Source: Candidatus Obscuribacterales bacterium
Lineage (GTDB): Bacteria; Cyanobacteriota; Vampirovibrionia; Obscuribacterales; Obscuribacteraceae
Reading direction: 5' to 3'
Length of the DNA: 64,000 nt
Assembly (NCBI GenBank): GCA_019637435.1
Contig: JAHBVO010000004.1
Location: 124,001-188,000 of the forward strand
The translations under genes and the position numbers were made by a program. This document shows positions 46,602 to 55,130 of this stretch, piece by piece. Positions within the stretch are counted from its first letter, which is position 1, and each line of letters begins with the position of its first letter. The notes under the pieces were generated by a model, which saw nothing but the letters and a program-made list of their open reading frames with translations, had not been told where the DNA came from and did not search any database.

Positions 46602-47210
46602 ATGTCGAATGTTCATTATATTGCTCACCGAATAAACACCCTGAGCGGTCTCGCGGAAGTTCCGCACGAGTTTGGTGTGGAAATCGATTTGCGTGATCGC
46701 GGAGAGCGTTTGATTCTGCAGCATGATCCTTTTACTGACGGCGAGGATGCAGAGCCGTTTTTCGCTGACTATAAACATGGAACGTTGATTCTGAACGTTA
46801 AGAGCGAACGCATTGAGTTCAAAATTTTGGAGTTGATGGAAAAGTACAAGATTGAAAACTATTTCTTTCTCGACTCGTCGTTCCCAATGATTTATCAACT
46901 CGTGCAGCGAGGTGAAACGCGCTCAGCGGTTCGTTTCTCAGAATACGAATCCATCGATACCGTAATGAAACTGGAAGGTCTGGTTGAGTGGGTTTGGGTC
47001 GACTGCTTTTCGTTTCTTCCGATTTCCAAGGATTTGTATTCGCATTTGAAGAATTGCGGATTTAAACTCTGCCTAGTATCGCCGGAGCTACAGGGACGTC
47101 CCGACGACATTCCGTTGTATAGGGACAAGTTGAAAGAGGACGGCATCGTTTTCGATGCGATCTGCACGAAAATCTACAACATTCCGAAGTGGCGAGAGGC
47201 GTTTCCCTAG
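46602..47210 (+). CDS. GDPD-like phosphodiesterase-fold protein
   Basis: 202 residues. The opening has the catalytic pattern of glycerophosphodiester phosphodiesterases: IAHRIN (H9, R10), VEIDLR (E27, D29), LILQHDPF (H41, D42), then a TIM-barrel-like alternation. It lacks a signal peptide and is shorter than the usual 240-300 residues. It could cleave or form a phosphodiester-linked glycerol or polyol in the glycan. Last gene of the operon; no terminator is obvious in the 40-base gap before the convergent DUF362 gene. Confidence 0.65.
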   Translation: MSNVHYIAHRINTLSGLAEVPHEFGVEIDLRDRGERLILQHDPFTDGEDAEPFFADYKHGTLILNVKSERIEFKILELMEKYKIENYFFLDSSFPMIYQLVQRGETRSAVRFSEYESIDTVMKLEGLVEWVWVDCFSFLPISKDLYSHLKNCGFKLCLVSPELQGRPDDIPLYRDKLKEDGIVFDAICTKIYNIPKWREAFP

Positions 47211-47252
47211 TGTGCGTATGAAGTCGAAGCACCAGTCAGACTTCGTTCGAAA

Positions 47253-48302
47253 CTAACTTCCTGCATCGGCGGCTTGTACCAGGAGTTCCGGTTTGTCGAG
47301 CGTAATGGGGCGTTTAAAAGGCTTCTTAAGCTGATCGATAGTGGCGCCGACGACATCGATTTGCGCTGGATCTATGTTGCCCACCACTTTTCCAGCAAGC
47401 ACGATGTATGAAAGCTCGTATGGATCGATCTCTGTGATGCGAACAAGGGTGGCGTCGAGCGCGGCCAGATCGTCGCTCATTGCGACGAAATTCGTGTTTA
47501 TTGCAGTGCCGTTGATCGGACCATCGCCTTCCATTGCAACGATTGCATCAACGATGGCAAACGCTGGTTTGACCATATGTTGAAGGTCGATGATCGAATT
47601 CGGAATGCCTTTCTTGTGCAAAATATTTTTTGGCCAGCCGTATTTACGTCCGGGCACCACTCCAAAAAGATTCTTCATCGAGCAGGTCACACCTACCCAG
47701 TGGTGCGTTTTCAATTTTGGTACCGAGATGACGACATCGGCTCCCACAATGGTTTTCGGAAGATAGAAGTCCTCTAGCTTATTGAATGCGGTGATGTTTT
47801 TCACTTTAACGATGTCGTCCAGGTTTAAGTCGACAAAGGGAACGTCCATCTCTTTTACGGCGGCACCAAGGCCGGTGGCTTTAAGCAAAAATTCCGTATC
47901 CCGCATATGTCCTGGACCTTCAGCTACGATGATTTCGCCGGCGCCCAGGTGTTTGCACAGTTGAATAGCCGCTTTCAAGACAGCCGGATTTGTAGTAACT
48001 GGAGTTTTCTCGTCGCGGTATTCGACCATATTCGGTTTCAAAACCACACGCTTGCCCTTCACGTCCGGCATTTTTACTTTATCTGCGTTTGCGATAAGTA
48101 ACTGCAAAATGTCTTGTTCGTATGAATCGCATGGCATCAGCACCACGGTCGAACGCTCTTTGCGCCTCAACTGCGTCTGCTCGTCAGTGACTTTGATTTG
48201 TTTGGGAACATGGCGTGATTCTGTTTCATTGCCGCAGGATGCGCCGAGTGATGTTGCGGCGACAGCTCCGGCCGCGGTTTTTAGAAAGTCGCGTCTCTTC
48301 AT
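47253..48302 (-). CDS. DUF362 protein with twin-arginine signal
   Basis: 349 residues from ATG 48302 (MKRRDFLKTAAGAVAATSLGA). RRDFLK is a twin-arginine signal, so the protein is exported folded; a Cys (ASCGNE) follows the signal but the lipobox is imperfect. The body matches DUF362 (VVLKPNMVEYR, VVISVPKLKTHHWVGVTCSMKN, GPINGT). The function of DUF362 is unknown. The start overlaps the stop of the upstream gene (ATGA), so the two are translationally coupled. The frame extends upstream to 48368 but the Tat signal starts here. Confidence 0.85.
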   Translation of the reverse strand: MKRRDFLKTAAGAVAATSLGASCGNETESRHVPKQIKVTDEQTQLRRKERSTVVLMPCDSYEQDILQLLIANADKVKMPDVKGKRVVLKPNMVEYRDEKTPVTTNPAVLKAAIQLCKHLGAGEIIVAEGPGHMRDTEFLLKATGLGAAVKEMDVPFVDLNLDDIVKVKNITAFNKLEDFYLPKTIVGADVVISVPKLKTHHWVGVTCSMKNLFGVVPGRKYGWPKNILHKKGIPNSIIDLQHMVKPAFAIVDAIVAMEGDGPINGTAINTNFVAMSDDLAALDATLVRITEIDPYELSYIVLAGKVVGNIDPAQIDVVGATIDQLKKPFKRPITLDKPELLVQAADAGS

Positions 48303-49282
48303 GTTTTGCTCGGCGCCGCCTCCTGATACTTCAAGATATTTTTGTTGACCGATTTCAGCGCGAGGCAAGCCAAAGCATCGACCATCAGGTTGTCACCAAA
48401 ACTGCCATTTTCTTGCTGGCGTTGCAGAAGAAACTCGTTTTCCTTCGTGTTGTCTTTTCCGTAGGCATTGAGTGCGAGGCTGGACCACGCCAACGCCATT
48501 GAGGATGTATCTTCGTTGCTCAGTGATTCTAGATAAGCCAGCGCATCGGCGACCTGTTTTTTGTTCTTATATTCCTGAACAGCAAGCAGTGCTTCCGCAG
48601 TAGTCACTCGATACGGAGGCAGGTCGGAACCAAGAGTGATGTTGTTGCCGTGGTTCCAGCCACCAGCTTTGCAGGAGTGTTCGAGGATGAACTTCTCGGC
48701 GATATCAGTAATTTCCTGGAAGTAGCCTTTATGCGCCGGTGGCATGCCGAGAGTTTTCAGAGCGAGCAGATTGTATGTAGTCGGTTCCACCCAGTGAAAA
48801 CATTGCTTGTCCCACGGCCATCCCCGCGAGTAGCGCAAACTCTCAGGACCTTTGGAAATCAGGAGTAAGAGCCGGGCAACGGCAGGATAAAACTCGACGC
48901 GTGAATCGCACATATATGTAAGGGCTCGGTCCAAAGATTTTTCGATCTCTTTAGATAGAAGGGGCTGCTTTATTTCGTCTTTGAGGTTGCGCATCGAAAG
49001 CACCACTGGACCGGTGATCCAGCTTGAGTTGCCCATGTCAGGCGCCGTTGCGAAACCGCCGTCAGCATTCTGTGCGGAAATATAGAAGGAAAAAACCTTC
49101 TCTATAAGATCAGATTCGCCCTGAAGGGCCAGGCTCACCCATGCCGTTGCCTCCAGCGAAGGCTCAGTCAGGCCCGGTTTGAAGGACCATGATCCGTCTG
49201 GTAATTGCTGCGTTTTGAGGTAAGCTCTGACTTTTTCGATCGCGGCATAAATGCGTTCTTGTTTTATGCCGGATTCTGACAT
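48299..49282 (-). CDS. Squalene-cyclase/prenyltransferase-repeat protein
   Basis: 327 residues from ATG 49282 (GGAG about 9 bases upstream; an in-frame GTG lies at 49351 without SD). The repeats DGSWSFKPG, DGGFATAPD, GGWNHGN and NGSFGDNLMVDALACLAL are the alpha/alpha-barrel repeats of terpene cyclases and prenyltransferase beta subunits. It has no DxDD motif and no signal peptide, so it is a barrel-fold relative, not a proven cyclase. It is followed directly by the Tat-exported DUF362 protein; a shared role is implied. Confidence 0.8.
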   Translation of the reverse strand: MSESGIKQERIYAAIEKVRAYLKTQQLPDGSWSFKPGLTEPSLEATAWVSLALQGESDLIEKVFSFYISAQNADGGFATAPDMGNSSWITGPVVLSMRNLKDEIKQPLLSKEIEKSLDRALTYMCDSRVEFYPAVARLLLLISKGPESLRYSRGWPWDKQCFHWVEPTTYNLLALKTLGMPPAHKGYFQEITDIAEKFILEHSCKAGGWNHGNNITLGSDLPPYRVTTAEALLAVQEYKNKKQVADALAYLESLSNEDTSSMALAWSSLALNAYGKDNTKENEFLLQRQQENGSFGDNLMVDALACLALKSVNKNILKYQEAAPSKT

Positions 49283-49778
49283 CCCAGGGCTCTCCAATTC
49301 GGAATAGAAACTACGTCTTCTGGACCGGCTCAAATGCTTGTATAGAGCCACTTCTGACCGAAGTACCTATGATCGAGTCTAGAGACTGAAAAGAGTTTAC
49401 GGGACGAATTGTTGCAATGTGTAACGGGCGACGTCGAACATCGACGTCCCGAAAATTGCCTCATCCGTGCCTGCGCTTTCCGAATTCTAGACTTTTTATC
49501 GGAATTGTCAAGAAAAAGTTTGGAGGGGGACTAGGCGAGATCGAAGGTGCGGGATAAGATGGTTTTAACGAGATGCAACTGCGACGTTGATTTTTCTTCC
49601 GCAAGGGCATAACGAGAAGGTACATCGAAGTAGGAGGTGATAGTCCGAAAAAAGTGGTGTTTAACTTCGGTTTTGTACAGTGGTATTGTTACTAAAAAAT
49701 TTACAAAAGGAAATGTTGTCTTGTTTCGCTCCGTTGGAGTGACGTTATGATAGCGGGCAGCATTTAGGAGGTTTTTCT
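49283..49778. other. Intergenic stretch ahead of the pilin gene
   Basis: About 500 bases with no credible gene. A possible pilin promoter is TATGAT (49746-49751) with TTGTTT (49721-49726) at an over-long 19-base spacing. The consensus SD AGGAGG (49767-49772) lies 7 bases before the pilin ATG. The stretch 49555-49680 has some potential for RNA structure but no riboswitch motif that I recognise. Confidence 0.4.
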
Positions 49779-49976
49779 ATGATCGATCGTTTTATTAAGG
49801 ACGAGTCCGGACAAGGTATTACAGAATACGGCGCTATCTTGGCGTTCGTAGCTATTCTTGTGGCTCTGGTGTTTGCTATCACCCAAGGCGCATTGGCAGC
49901 TGCAATCTCGAGAGCATTCTCGTCGGTTGTTCAAAAGCTCAATGACCTGTCGGCTGCTGCGGCATCTTCGTCCTAA
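49779..49976 (+). CDS. flp: Flp-type major pilin
   Basis: 65 residues: short basic/acidic leader (MIDRFIKDESGQG), then ITEYGAILAFVAILVALV, i.e. a prepilin peptidase site before the hydrophobic helix with Glu+5 and Tyr+6, the hallmark of Flp/Tad pilins. A short Ser/Ala-rich C-terminus follows. A consensus AGGAGG SD precedes it, and a strong hairpin terminator follows 28 bases after the stop, allowing much higher expression than the assembly genes. Confidence 0.95.
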   Translation: MIDRFIKDESGQGITEYGAILAFVAILVALVFAITQGALAAAISRAFSSVVQKLNDLSAAAASSS

Positions 49977-50003
49977 GCGTCCGTTTCAAGTTCAAGATCA
50001 AGG

Positions 50004-50030
50004 AAGGGGAAGGCGCGAGCCTTCCCCTTT
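50004..50030 (+). terminator. Terminator or attenuator after the pilin gene
   Basis: AAGGGGAAGGC (50004-50014) pairs with GCCTTCCCCTT (50019-50029), 11 base pairs closed by the tetraloop GCGA, followed by only a short T run (TTT). The stem is very stable; it would terminate or strongly reduce transcription, keeping the pilin as a separate short transcript, and would also protect its 3' end. Confidence 0.85.
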
Positions 50031-50390
50031 CGCATTGTCGCAACGCCGACTGCTTTGGTGTAGAGATGCGGCTCCAGCCATGCGTGTTCGATTGCGAATA
50101 CTAATGTCGGGAGCTGGATTGTTCGAGGTGCCGACCACACTATGGTCGCCGGAGCTCACATGCTCGCTTCGTGTGTCGAACGATTCTTGTTGCGATGATG
50201 CGGTTAGCGTCAAACCTGCGCGAAGCCAGCAATCATCAAGATCTCGCAGGTTTTCGTCGACAATGTTTAAGTGGAAAAAATCAGTTTCAAAATCGCACAC
50301 CACACGAAGTGAACCCCTCAGCACTTTTCGTCGCAGGGGGTCGCTCGCTATCTCCGCTTGAGATGATTGTGAAGCGTTGTTGAGGCTCAG

Positions 50391-50406
50391 CGCAAAATAT
50401 TTTGCG
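50391..50406. repeat. Perfect 16-base palindrome
   Basis: CGCAAAATATTTTGCG is a perfect palindrome with no spacer, in the middle of the gene-free stretch. It could be a protein-binding site or the stem of a small RNA. Confidence 0.6.
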
Positions 50407-50800
50407 TTGGCGTAAAAATTTATTTGATGACTTTGAGCGAAAAATTGCGGGGGTTGGTCGCATTCAATTTCGTCATGCCAGGCGTTCAGAAACCAGCATG
50501 AAGTCAAGCATTTGGTTTTGCTTCAGGATCCAGTGGGCGGGGGGATTCGCCTCTGGAGTCTGATTTATGGGTCTGGGATTTTCTCCTACAGCGGCAGGTT
50601 AGCGCATAGGAACTCAAGGGATGATTTCTTCTGCGCGATGCTGAGTGAGACGGAGCTTGTCGTTTTTTGTTTCGACTAGTCAAGCGAAAAGCATCTGCAC
50701 AAGCGGCTTGACAGCCGTCTGGAGTTAGTCGCGTGACAACGTTTCAAACAAAAATCCGCGAGAGTTGATTGGCTGTGTTGTGGTCTTTGGTTGTTGAAAA

Positions 50801-50815
50801 CCTGATGTTATCAGG
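50801..50815. repeat. Short inverted repeat
   Basis: CCTGAT-GTT-ATCAGG, six base pairs and three-base centre, 310 bases upstream of cpaB. No T-run follows; likely an operator-like or structural element if significant. Confidence 0.35.
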
Positions 50816-51127
50816 CATTGGGTGAATCGGTTTTTTAGATTGAAAGGGTTTGTGTCCAGAAAAGAATTGTCAGGTGACTGGTAATTCTTGGCATTCGGCT
50901 GCGACCTTGCAAATGCATACTTTCGTAAAACCTAGATCTCAAGCGCGACTTTGCCGTGTGCGAACGCCGCCGTTTGCTTGTAAGATCCGTAACTGTTAGT
51001 ACCTGTGTCCGGAAAGGGTAAAAGATTTTTGGGCGCGGGCGGGACGACCCTTGTTGTCCTTGTATCGCCGATGTGCGTTAATAGTAATTGGTTAATCTTT
51101 CTCTACTAGAAAGAAGGGGGAACCGTA

Positions 51128-52102
51128 ATGAACCCATTACGAGCGTTATTCTTGAGTCTTTCCCGGATGCCTCCAGCACTTATGTTGCTGATCATCATCG
51201 GTTTGGCTGTCTTGGTTACCATGATGGTTACAGGCCGTATGAGTCAGCAAGAGCAAGAGCTCGAAGCGAAAAAGAAAGACCTTGAAGCAAAAATGAGTGC
51301 CAAAGGGAAAGTCGTGTATGCGATTAAAGATATTCCTGAAGGACAAACAATTCCTAGCGATGCTCTCGAAGAAAAAGAGATCGAGCAATCGAAGATTCCT
51401 CAAGACGCCTTGACCTCCGGCTCACTCGCCGCTGGTCGTGTCGCCAAGTACGGAATCTCTCAAGGTCAAATTGTTTCGCAACACGACCTTGCTCCACAGG
51501 GCATTTCGCTCGGATTTGAATCCAGACTCCGTGAAGGTATGCGCGCGGTAACATTTGCCGTCGACAACAACTCCGGTGTTGCTGGATTTGTCACTCCTGA
51601 AAGCCGCGTGGATGCGTATGCCATGGTCGGTTCGGGAGCAGAGACAAAAGTTGCACCAGTATTGTCGGATGTCGAAGTAATTGCAGTTGGTCAAATGTAC
51701 CAAAAGCAGCCCGGCGGCACAGCAGCAGTACCTGCTAACTCGGTTACAGTCCTTGTATCTCCTGAAGATGCAGGCAAGTTGATCAAGTCAATCAGCGCTT
51801 CCAAGCTCTACTTGACCTTGAGAAACGAAAAGGACCACACCCCGGTAGCTACAGTAGATGTGATTTCGCTCTTCGCGAAAGCACCGGAGAAGCAAGCTGA
51901 CGATCTGTCCGCACTGCCTCCTCCGTCGGCACTTCCTCCGCCGCCTGTTCCAGGCGCTCCGGATGGTGGCGATCTGCCAGCACTACCGGACGGCGGAATG
52001 GGTGGAGAGCTTCCATCGGCAGCACCACCGCCGCCACCACTACACGAAATAGAGATTTGGTCCGGCAGTAAGAAAGATGTACTCTCGGTTCCAAAAAGCT
52101 AG
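51128..52102 (+). CDS. cpaB: Flp pilus assembly protein CpaB (RcpC)
   Basis: 324 residues. One N-terminal membrane helix (ALMLLIIIGLAVLVTMMV, about 17-34), a coiled-coil stretch, an SAF domain (VVYAIKDIPEGQTIPSDALE at about 57-76), and the RcpC-type domain (GMRAVTFAVDNNSGVAGFVTPESRVD) that is typical of CpaB. The C-terminus (about 255-305) is Pro/Gly-rich and probably unstructured. A GGGGG SD supports the ATG. First gene of the assembly operon. CpaB normally works with the CpaC secretin, which is not in this window. Confidence 0.92.
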   Translation: MNPLRALFLSLSRMPPALMLLIIIGLAVLVTMMVTGRMSQQEQELEAKKKDLEAKMSAKGKVVYAIKDIPEGQTIPSDALEEKEIEQSKIPQDALTSGSLAAGRVAKYGISQGQIVSQHDLAPQGISLGFESRLREGMRAVTFAVDNNSGVAGFVTPESRVDAYAMVGSGAETKVAPVLSDVEVIAVGQMYQKQPGGTAAVPANSVTVLVSPEDAGKLIKSISASKLYLTLRNEKDHTPVATVDVISLFAKAPEKQADDLSALPPPSALPPPPVPGAPDGGDLPALPDGGMGGELPSAAPPPPPLHEIEIWSGSKKDVLSVPKS

Positions 52103-52188
52103 AACTTATTGGAATCAAGTGAACAATTGCCTTTTAGTGGGTACAACACTCTAAGGGCTGTCGGCAATGGGGGAGAACGCTTAAAGTC

Positions 52189-53376
52189 ATGAAACTAACC
52201 ACACTTCTTGTCTGTGACGCCGGTTTGGATAAGAGACAAACCATTGAGGATCTGATCCACAGCCAGCCGTCGCTCGCTCTGGTGAGCACGGTGTCAGGCA
52301 GTATGGCTCGAGAACAGATCGGTAGTTTGCACCCGAAGTTGGTGTGGATTGAATTAAGCCCCGCCCCCGTGCGCGGACTTTCACTGTTGGCCGAATTGAG
52401 AGAAACATTCCCTCAACTCTATTTCTTTGTAAGCTACGAAGTACCGGACCCCGAGTTGATCCGCACCGCGTATCGACTCGGGGCGTCCGACTTCCTGGAT
52501 GCTGAACGTTGGCGGACAGACTTGCCGGCTGCCGTTCAATCCATCCAGTTGAAGCACCAGTCCGAATCGGTATCAACCGCTGCGGGTAAAGTGGTCGCCA
52601 TCTTCTCGCCGACGGGCGGTATCGGTGCCACCACTCTGGTCACCAACCTTGGTGGCTACCTCGGCAAATATGGTGAGACCTGTATCGTCGACCTCGACTT
52701 GCAGTTCGGCATGGTTTCTCACTATTTGAACCTCGAACCTTCATTCAGTTTGAGTACAATCGACTTCTCGCACACCAACTTCGACGCCACATATCTGCGT
52801 AACCTCATGACCAGATATGACGATAAGCTCAGCATCCTGGCTGCACCCCCTGAACTGGAAGACATCGGCGATATCTATGCCGCTCAAGTTCAAGAGATCC
52901 TATATACGTCAAAACAAGAATTTCGTTTCACTGTAGTTGACCTGCCGAAAAACCTTCTGGACGAGCGGGCAATTGCGACTCTCGACCTTGCTGACCACGT
53001 GCTGGTCATCACGGAATACAACTGGGCAGCTATCCTGAACGCCAGAAAGTGCTTGGACACATTCAAGGCTCACTACAACCAGGAAAAACTGTTGCTCGTG
53101 GTCAACCGTTCAGAATGGCTACCTCAAGACGTATTGTCTGAGTGCCGTGCCAACTTGAACTACCCCGTCTTCCATGAAATCCCGAATGATACGAAGACCG
53201 CAAAATGGGTTAACAACCAGGGCCAGATCGCTCCCGGACATACCGCTTTAGGTAAATCGCTGGACTCCCTCGCACGCCGTATCGCCGGTGGAGAGCAGCT
53301 CCTCATCACAGAAAAGAAAGAAGGTAAGAAAGCCGCTTTCAGTCTGCCGGCAATGTTCGGCGGCGGAAAGAAATAG
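52189..53376 (+). CDS. cpaE: CpaE/TadZ-type pilus-localising ATPase
   Basis: 395 residues. An atypical receiver-like domain (about 1-125) precedes a MinD/ParA-type domain with the altered Walker A SPTGGIGATTLVTNLGG (about 140-156, no signature lysine), IVDLDLQFG (167-174) and TVVDLPKN. This is the usual look of CpaE/TadZ, which positions the Tad machinery at the cell pole. The 86-base gap from cpaB contains an imperfect hairpin (CCTTTTAGTG at 52130-52139 with CACTCTAAGG at 52147-52156). Confidence 0.9.
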   Translation: MKLTTLLVCDAGLDKRQTIEDLIHSQPSLALVSTVSGSMAREQIGSLHPKLVWIELSPAPVRGLSLLAELRETFPQLYFFVSYEVPDPELIRTAYRLGASDFLDAERWRTDLPAAVQSIQLKHQSESVSTAAGKVVAIFSPTGGIGATTLVTNLGGYLGKYGETCIVDLDLQFGMVSHYLNLEPSFSLSTIDFSHTNFDATYLRNLMTRYDDKLSILAAPPELEDIGDIYAAQVQEILYTSKQEFRFTVVDLPKNLLDERAIATLDLADHVLVITEYNWAAILNARKCLDTFKAHYNQEKLLLVVNRSEWLPQDVLSECRANLNYPVFHEIPNDTKTAKWVNNQGQIAPGHTALGKSLDSLARRIAGGEQLLITEKKEGKKAAFSLPAMFGGGKK

Positions 53377-53393
53377 TTACAAGGTGGTTCTAA

Positions 53394-55031
53394 ATGTCTG
53401 AAGAGAAAAAGGAGAATTTGCCAGCCAGACCATCCTCGTCTTTGATGGGACAGCTGGTACGTCAACAGCGTGAAAGCGCACAGATTGCACCGGCGCAGCA
53501 GAAAGCTACGGGTGTGCAAGGACAAGGTCCTCAGACTGGAGTGGGTGGACGCCCAGGTGGACCAGCGCCAGGACAGGGCGGTATAGCCAGACCAGGTGGT
53601 GGCGGACCGCAGACCGGAGTAGCCGGTGGACGTCCGGGTGGCGGTGGTCAAGTCGTTCAAGGTGGCGATGGTCCCAGCCGCCAAGAAATCGAAAGAATCG
53701 ACGCCAAGGATGATTACAGTGCTTACCATGAAGAGCCGGTCGATGTAGGCGGCGACTCCGGTAAGTTTTCTGCTAACCAGCAACTAATTCGTGAACGCGA
53801 GAAGTTCATCATCGACCAGCTCAGACGAGAGCTGGATACTTCGCGTTTGACCAACATCTCTGAAGATACGCAAGCCCAGGTTCGTGCTCGTATCCGTGAA
53901 ATCGTTAACTCCGACCCGGCGCCGCTCACCATGATGGAGAAAGGTATCCTTCTCCAGAACGTGCTCGACGAAGTTTTCGGATTCGGTCCTCTCGGTCCGC
54001 TACTGCGCGACCCGTCCGTCGGCGATATTTGCGTCAACGGTGTTGCCAGCGTGTACGTGGAACGTCACGGACGTCTCGAGAAGACCAACGTAGCGTTTGA
54101 AAACGACCGACACTTGAGACAAACAATCGACAAAATCATTCAGCCCCTGGGCAGACGTCTCGACGATAACAGCCCCATGGTTGACGCCCGTCTTCCGAAC
54201 GGTTCACGGGTAAACGCCACGATTCCTCCGGTAACTATCGACGGACCGACCATCACAATCCGATGCTTCGGTACGACAATCCTCTCGCTCGGTCAGCTCG
54301 TTGAAAAAGGCGCGCTTTCCGTACAGATGGCTGAAGTTGCTAAGGCATGCGTCAAGGGTCGAATCAATATCATCATCTCTGGTGGTACAGGTTCCGGTAA
54401 AACGACCATGTTGAACGCGCTCTCCGCGCACATCAACCCGAGAGAACGAATCATCACCATCGAAGACGCAGCCGAATTGAGATTGCAGCACGAGCACTGG
54501 GTGCGGATGGAAACCCGACCGCCTAACACGGAAGGTCGCGGTCAAATCACACAGCGCATGCTCGTTATCAACTGTCTACGTATGCGACCCGACAGAATCA
54601 TCCTTGGGGAATGTCGGGGAGAAGAAGCGTTCGACATGTTGCAGGCCATGAACACCGGTCACGATGGCTCAATGACTACCATCCACGCCAACAACCCGAG
54701 AGACTGTACCAAGCGTTTGGAAAACATGATCCTCATGGGTGGTATGGAAATGCCTCAGAAAGCGGCTCGCGAACTGATCGCGTCTGCTATCGAGGTAATT
54801 CTGCAGATCAGACGTCTAGAAGATGGAACTAGAAGATGTACTGAAATGGCAGAGATAACCGGGATGGAAGGCGACACCATCGCTATCTCCACACTGTTTA
54901 ACCTCGAGCGTGAAGGCCGTGACCCGAGAGGGTTCTTTAAATGCCGTCACGTTGGCTCAGGTCTGCCTCCGAAATTCCTTGAGAAACTCGAGCAGGAAGC
55001 TGTGCCGTTCAAACTGGAGTGGCTGCGTTAA
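53394..55031 (+). CDS. cpaF: CpaF/TadA secretion ATPase
   Basis: 545 residues; AAGGTGG SD. The N-terminal about 100 residues are unusual, rich in Gly/Pro/Gln (GVGGRPGGPAPGQGG-like), then come the CpaF N-domain (FGFGPLGPLLRDPSVGDICVNG) and the type II/IV secretion ATPase core: Walker A GGTGSGKT at 330-337, Asp box, Walker B DRIILGECRGEEA, His box TTIHANNPRD. It drives assembly of the Tad pilus in the inner membrane with TadB and TadC. Motifs are complete. Confidence 0.95.
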   Translation: MSEEKKENLPARPSSSLMGQLVRQQRESAQIAPAQQKATGVQGQGPQTGVGGRPGGPAPGQGGIARPGGGGPQTGVAGGRPGGGGQVVQGGDGPSRQEIERIDAKDDYSAYHEEPVDVGGDSGKFSANQQLIREREKFIIDQLRRELDTSRLTNISEDTQAQVRARIREIVNSDPAPLTMMEKGILLQNVLDEVFGFGPLGPLLRDPSVGDICVNGVASVYVERHGRLEKTNVAFENDRHLRQTIDKIIQPLGRRLDDNSPMVDARLPNGSRVNATIPPVTIDGPTITIRCFGTTILSLGQLVEKGALSVQMAEVAKACVKGRINIIISGGTGSGKTTMLNALSAHINPRERIITIEDAAELRLQHEHWVRMETRPPNTEGRGQITQRMLVINCLRMRPDRIILGECRGEEAFDMLQAMNTGHDGSMTTIHANNPRDCTKRLENMILMGGMEMPQKAARELIASAIEVILQIRRLEDGTRRCTEMAEITGMEGDTIAISTLFNLEREGRDPRGFFKCRHVGSGLPPKFLEKLEQEAVPFKLEWLR

Positions 55032-55130
55032 GCCGCTACGTTCCAGTTGCATGCAATTAATTGGAGGAGGCTCGATACAACGGGTCACCACCAGATTTAG
55101 TCAGGTTCGCGATTTCGAGGAACGCTAACA

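Larger units (their letters stand above)
50031..51127. other. 1.1 kb stretch without a credible gene between pilin and CpaB
   Basis: Open frames on either strand here look like chance: compositions are Ser/Arg-rich and overlapping, and none has a good SD or conserved-looking motif. A 16-base palindrome (50391-50406) and a short dyad (50801-50815) are present. A weak promoter may precede CpaB (TTGTCC 51054-51059, TTAATA 51078-51083, 18-base spacing). It could hold a small RNA or remnants of a lost gene. Confidence 0.5.

Noticed and set aside
49858..50361. 167-codon plus-strand frame overlapping the pilin gene
   Set aside because: Runs through the pilin in another frame and through the terminator; composition is typical of chance translation.
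49998..50507. 169-codon minus-strand frame after the pilin gene
   Set aside because: Its end runs through the terminator hairpin, it has no SD, and its Ser/Arg/Asp-rich sequence shows no domain pattern.
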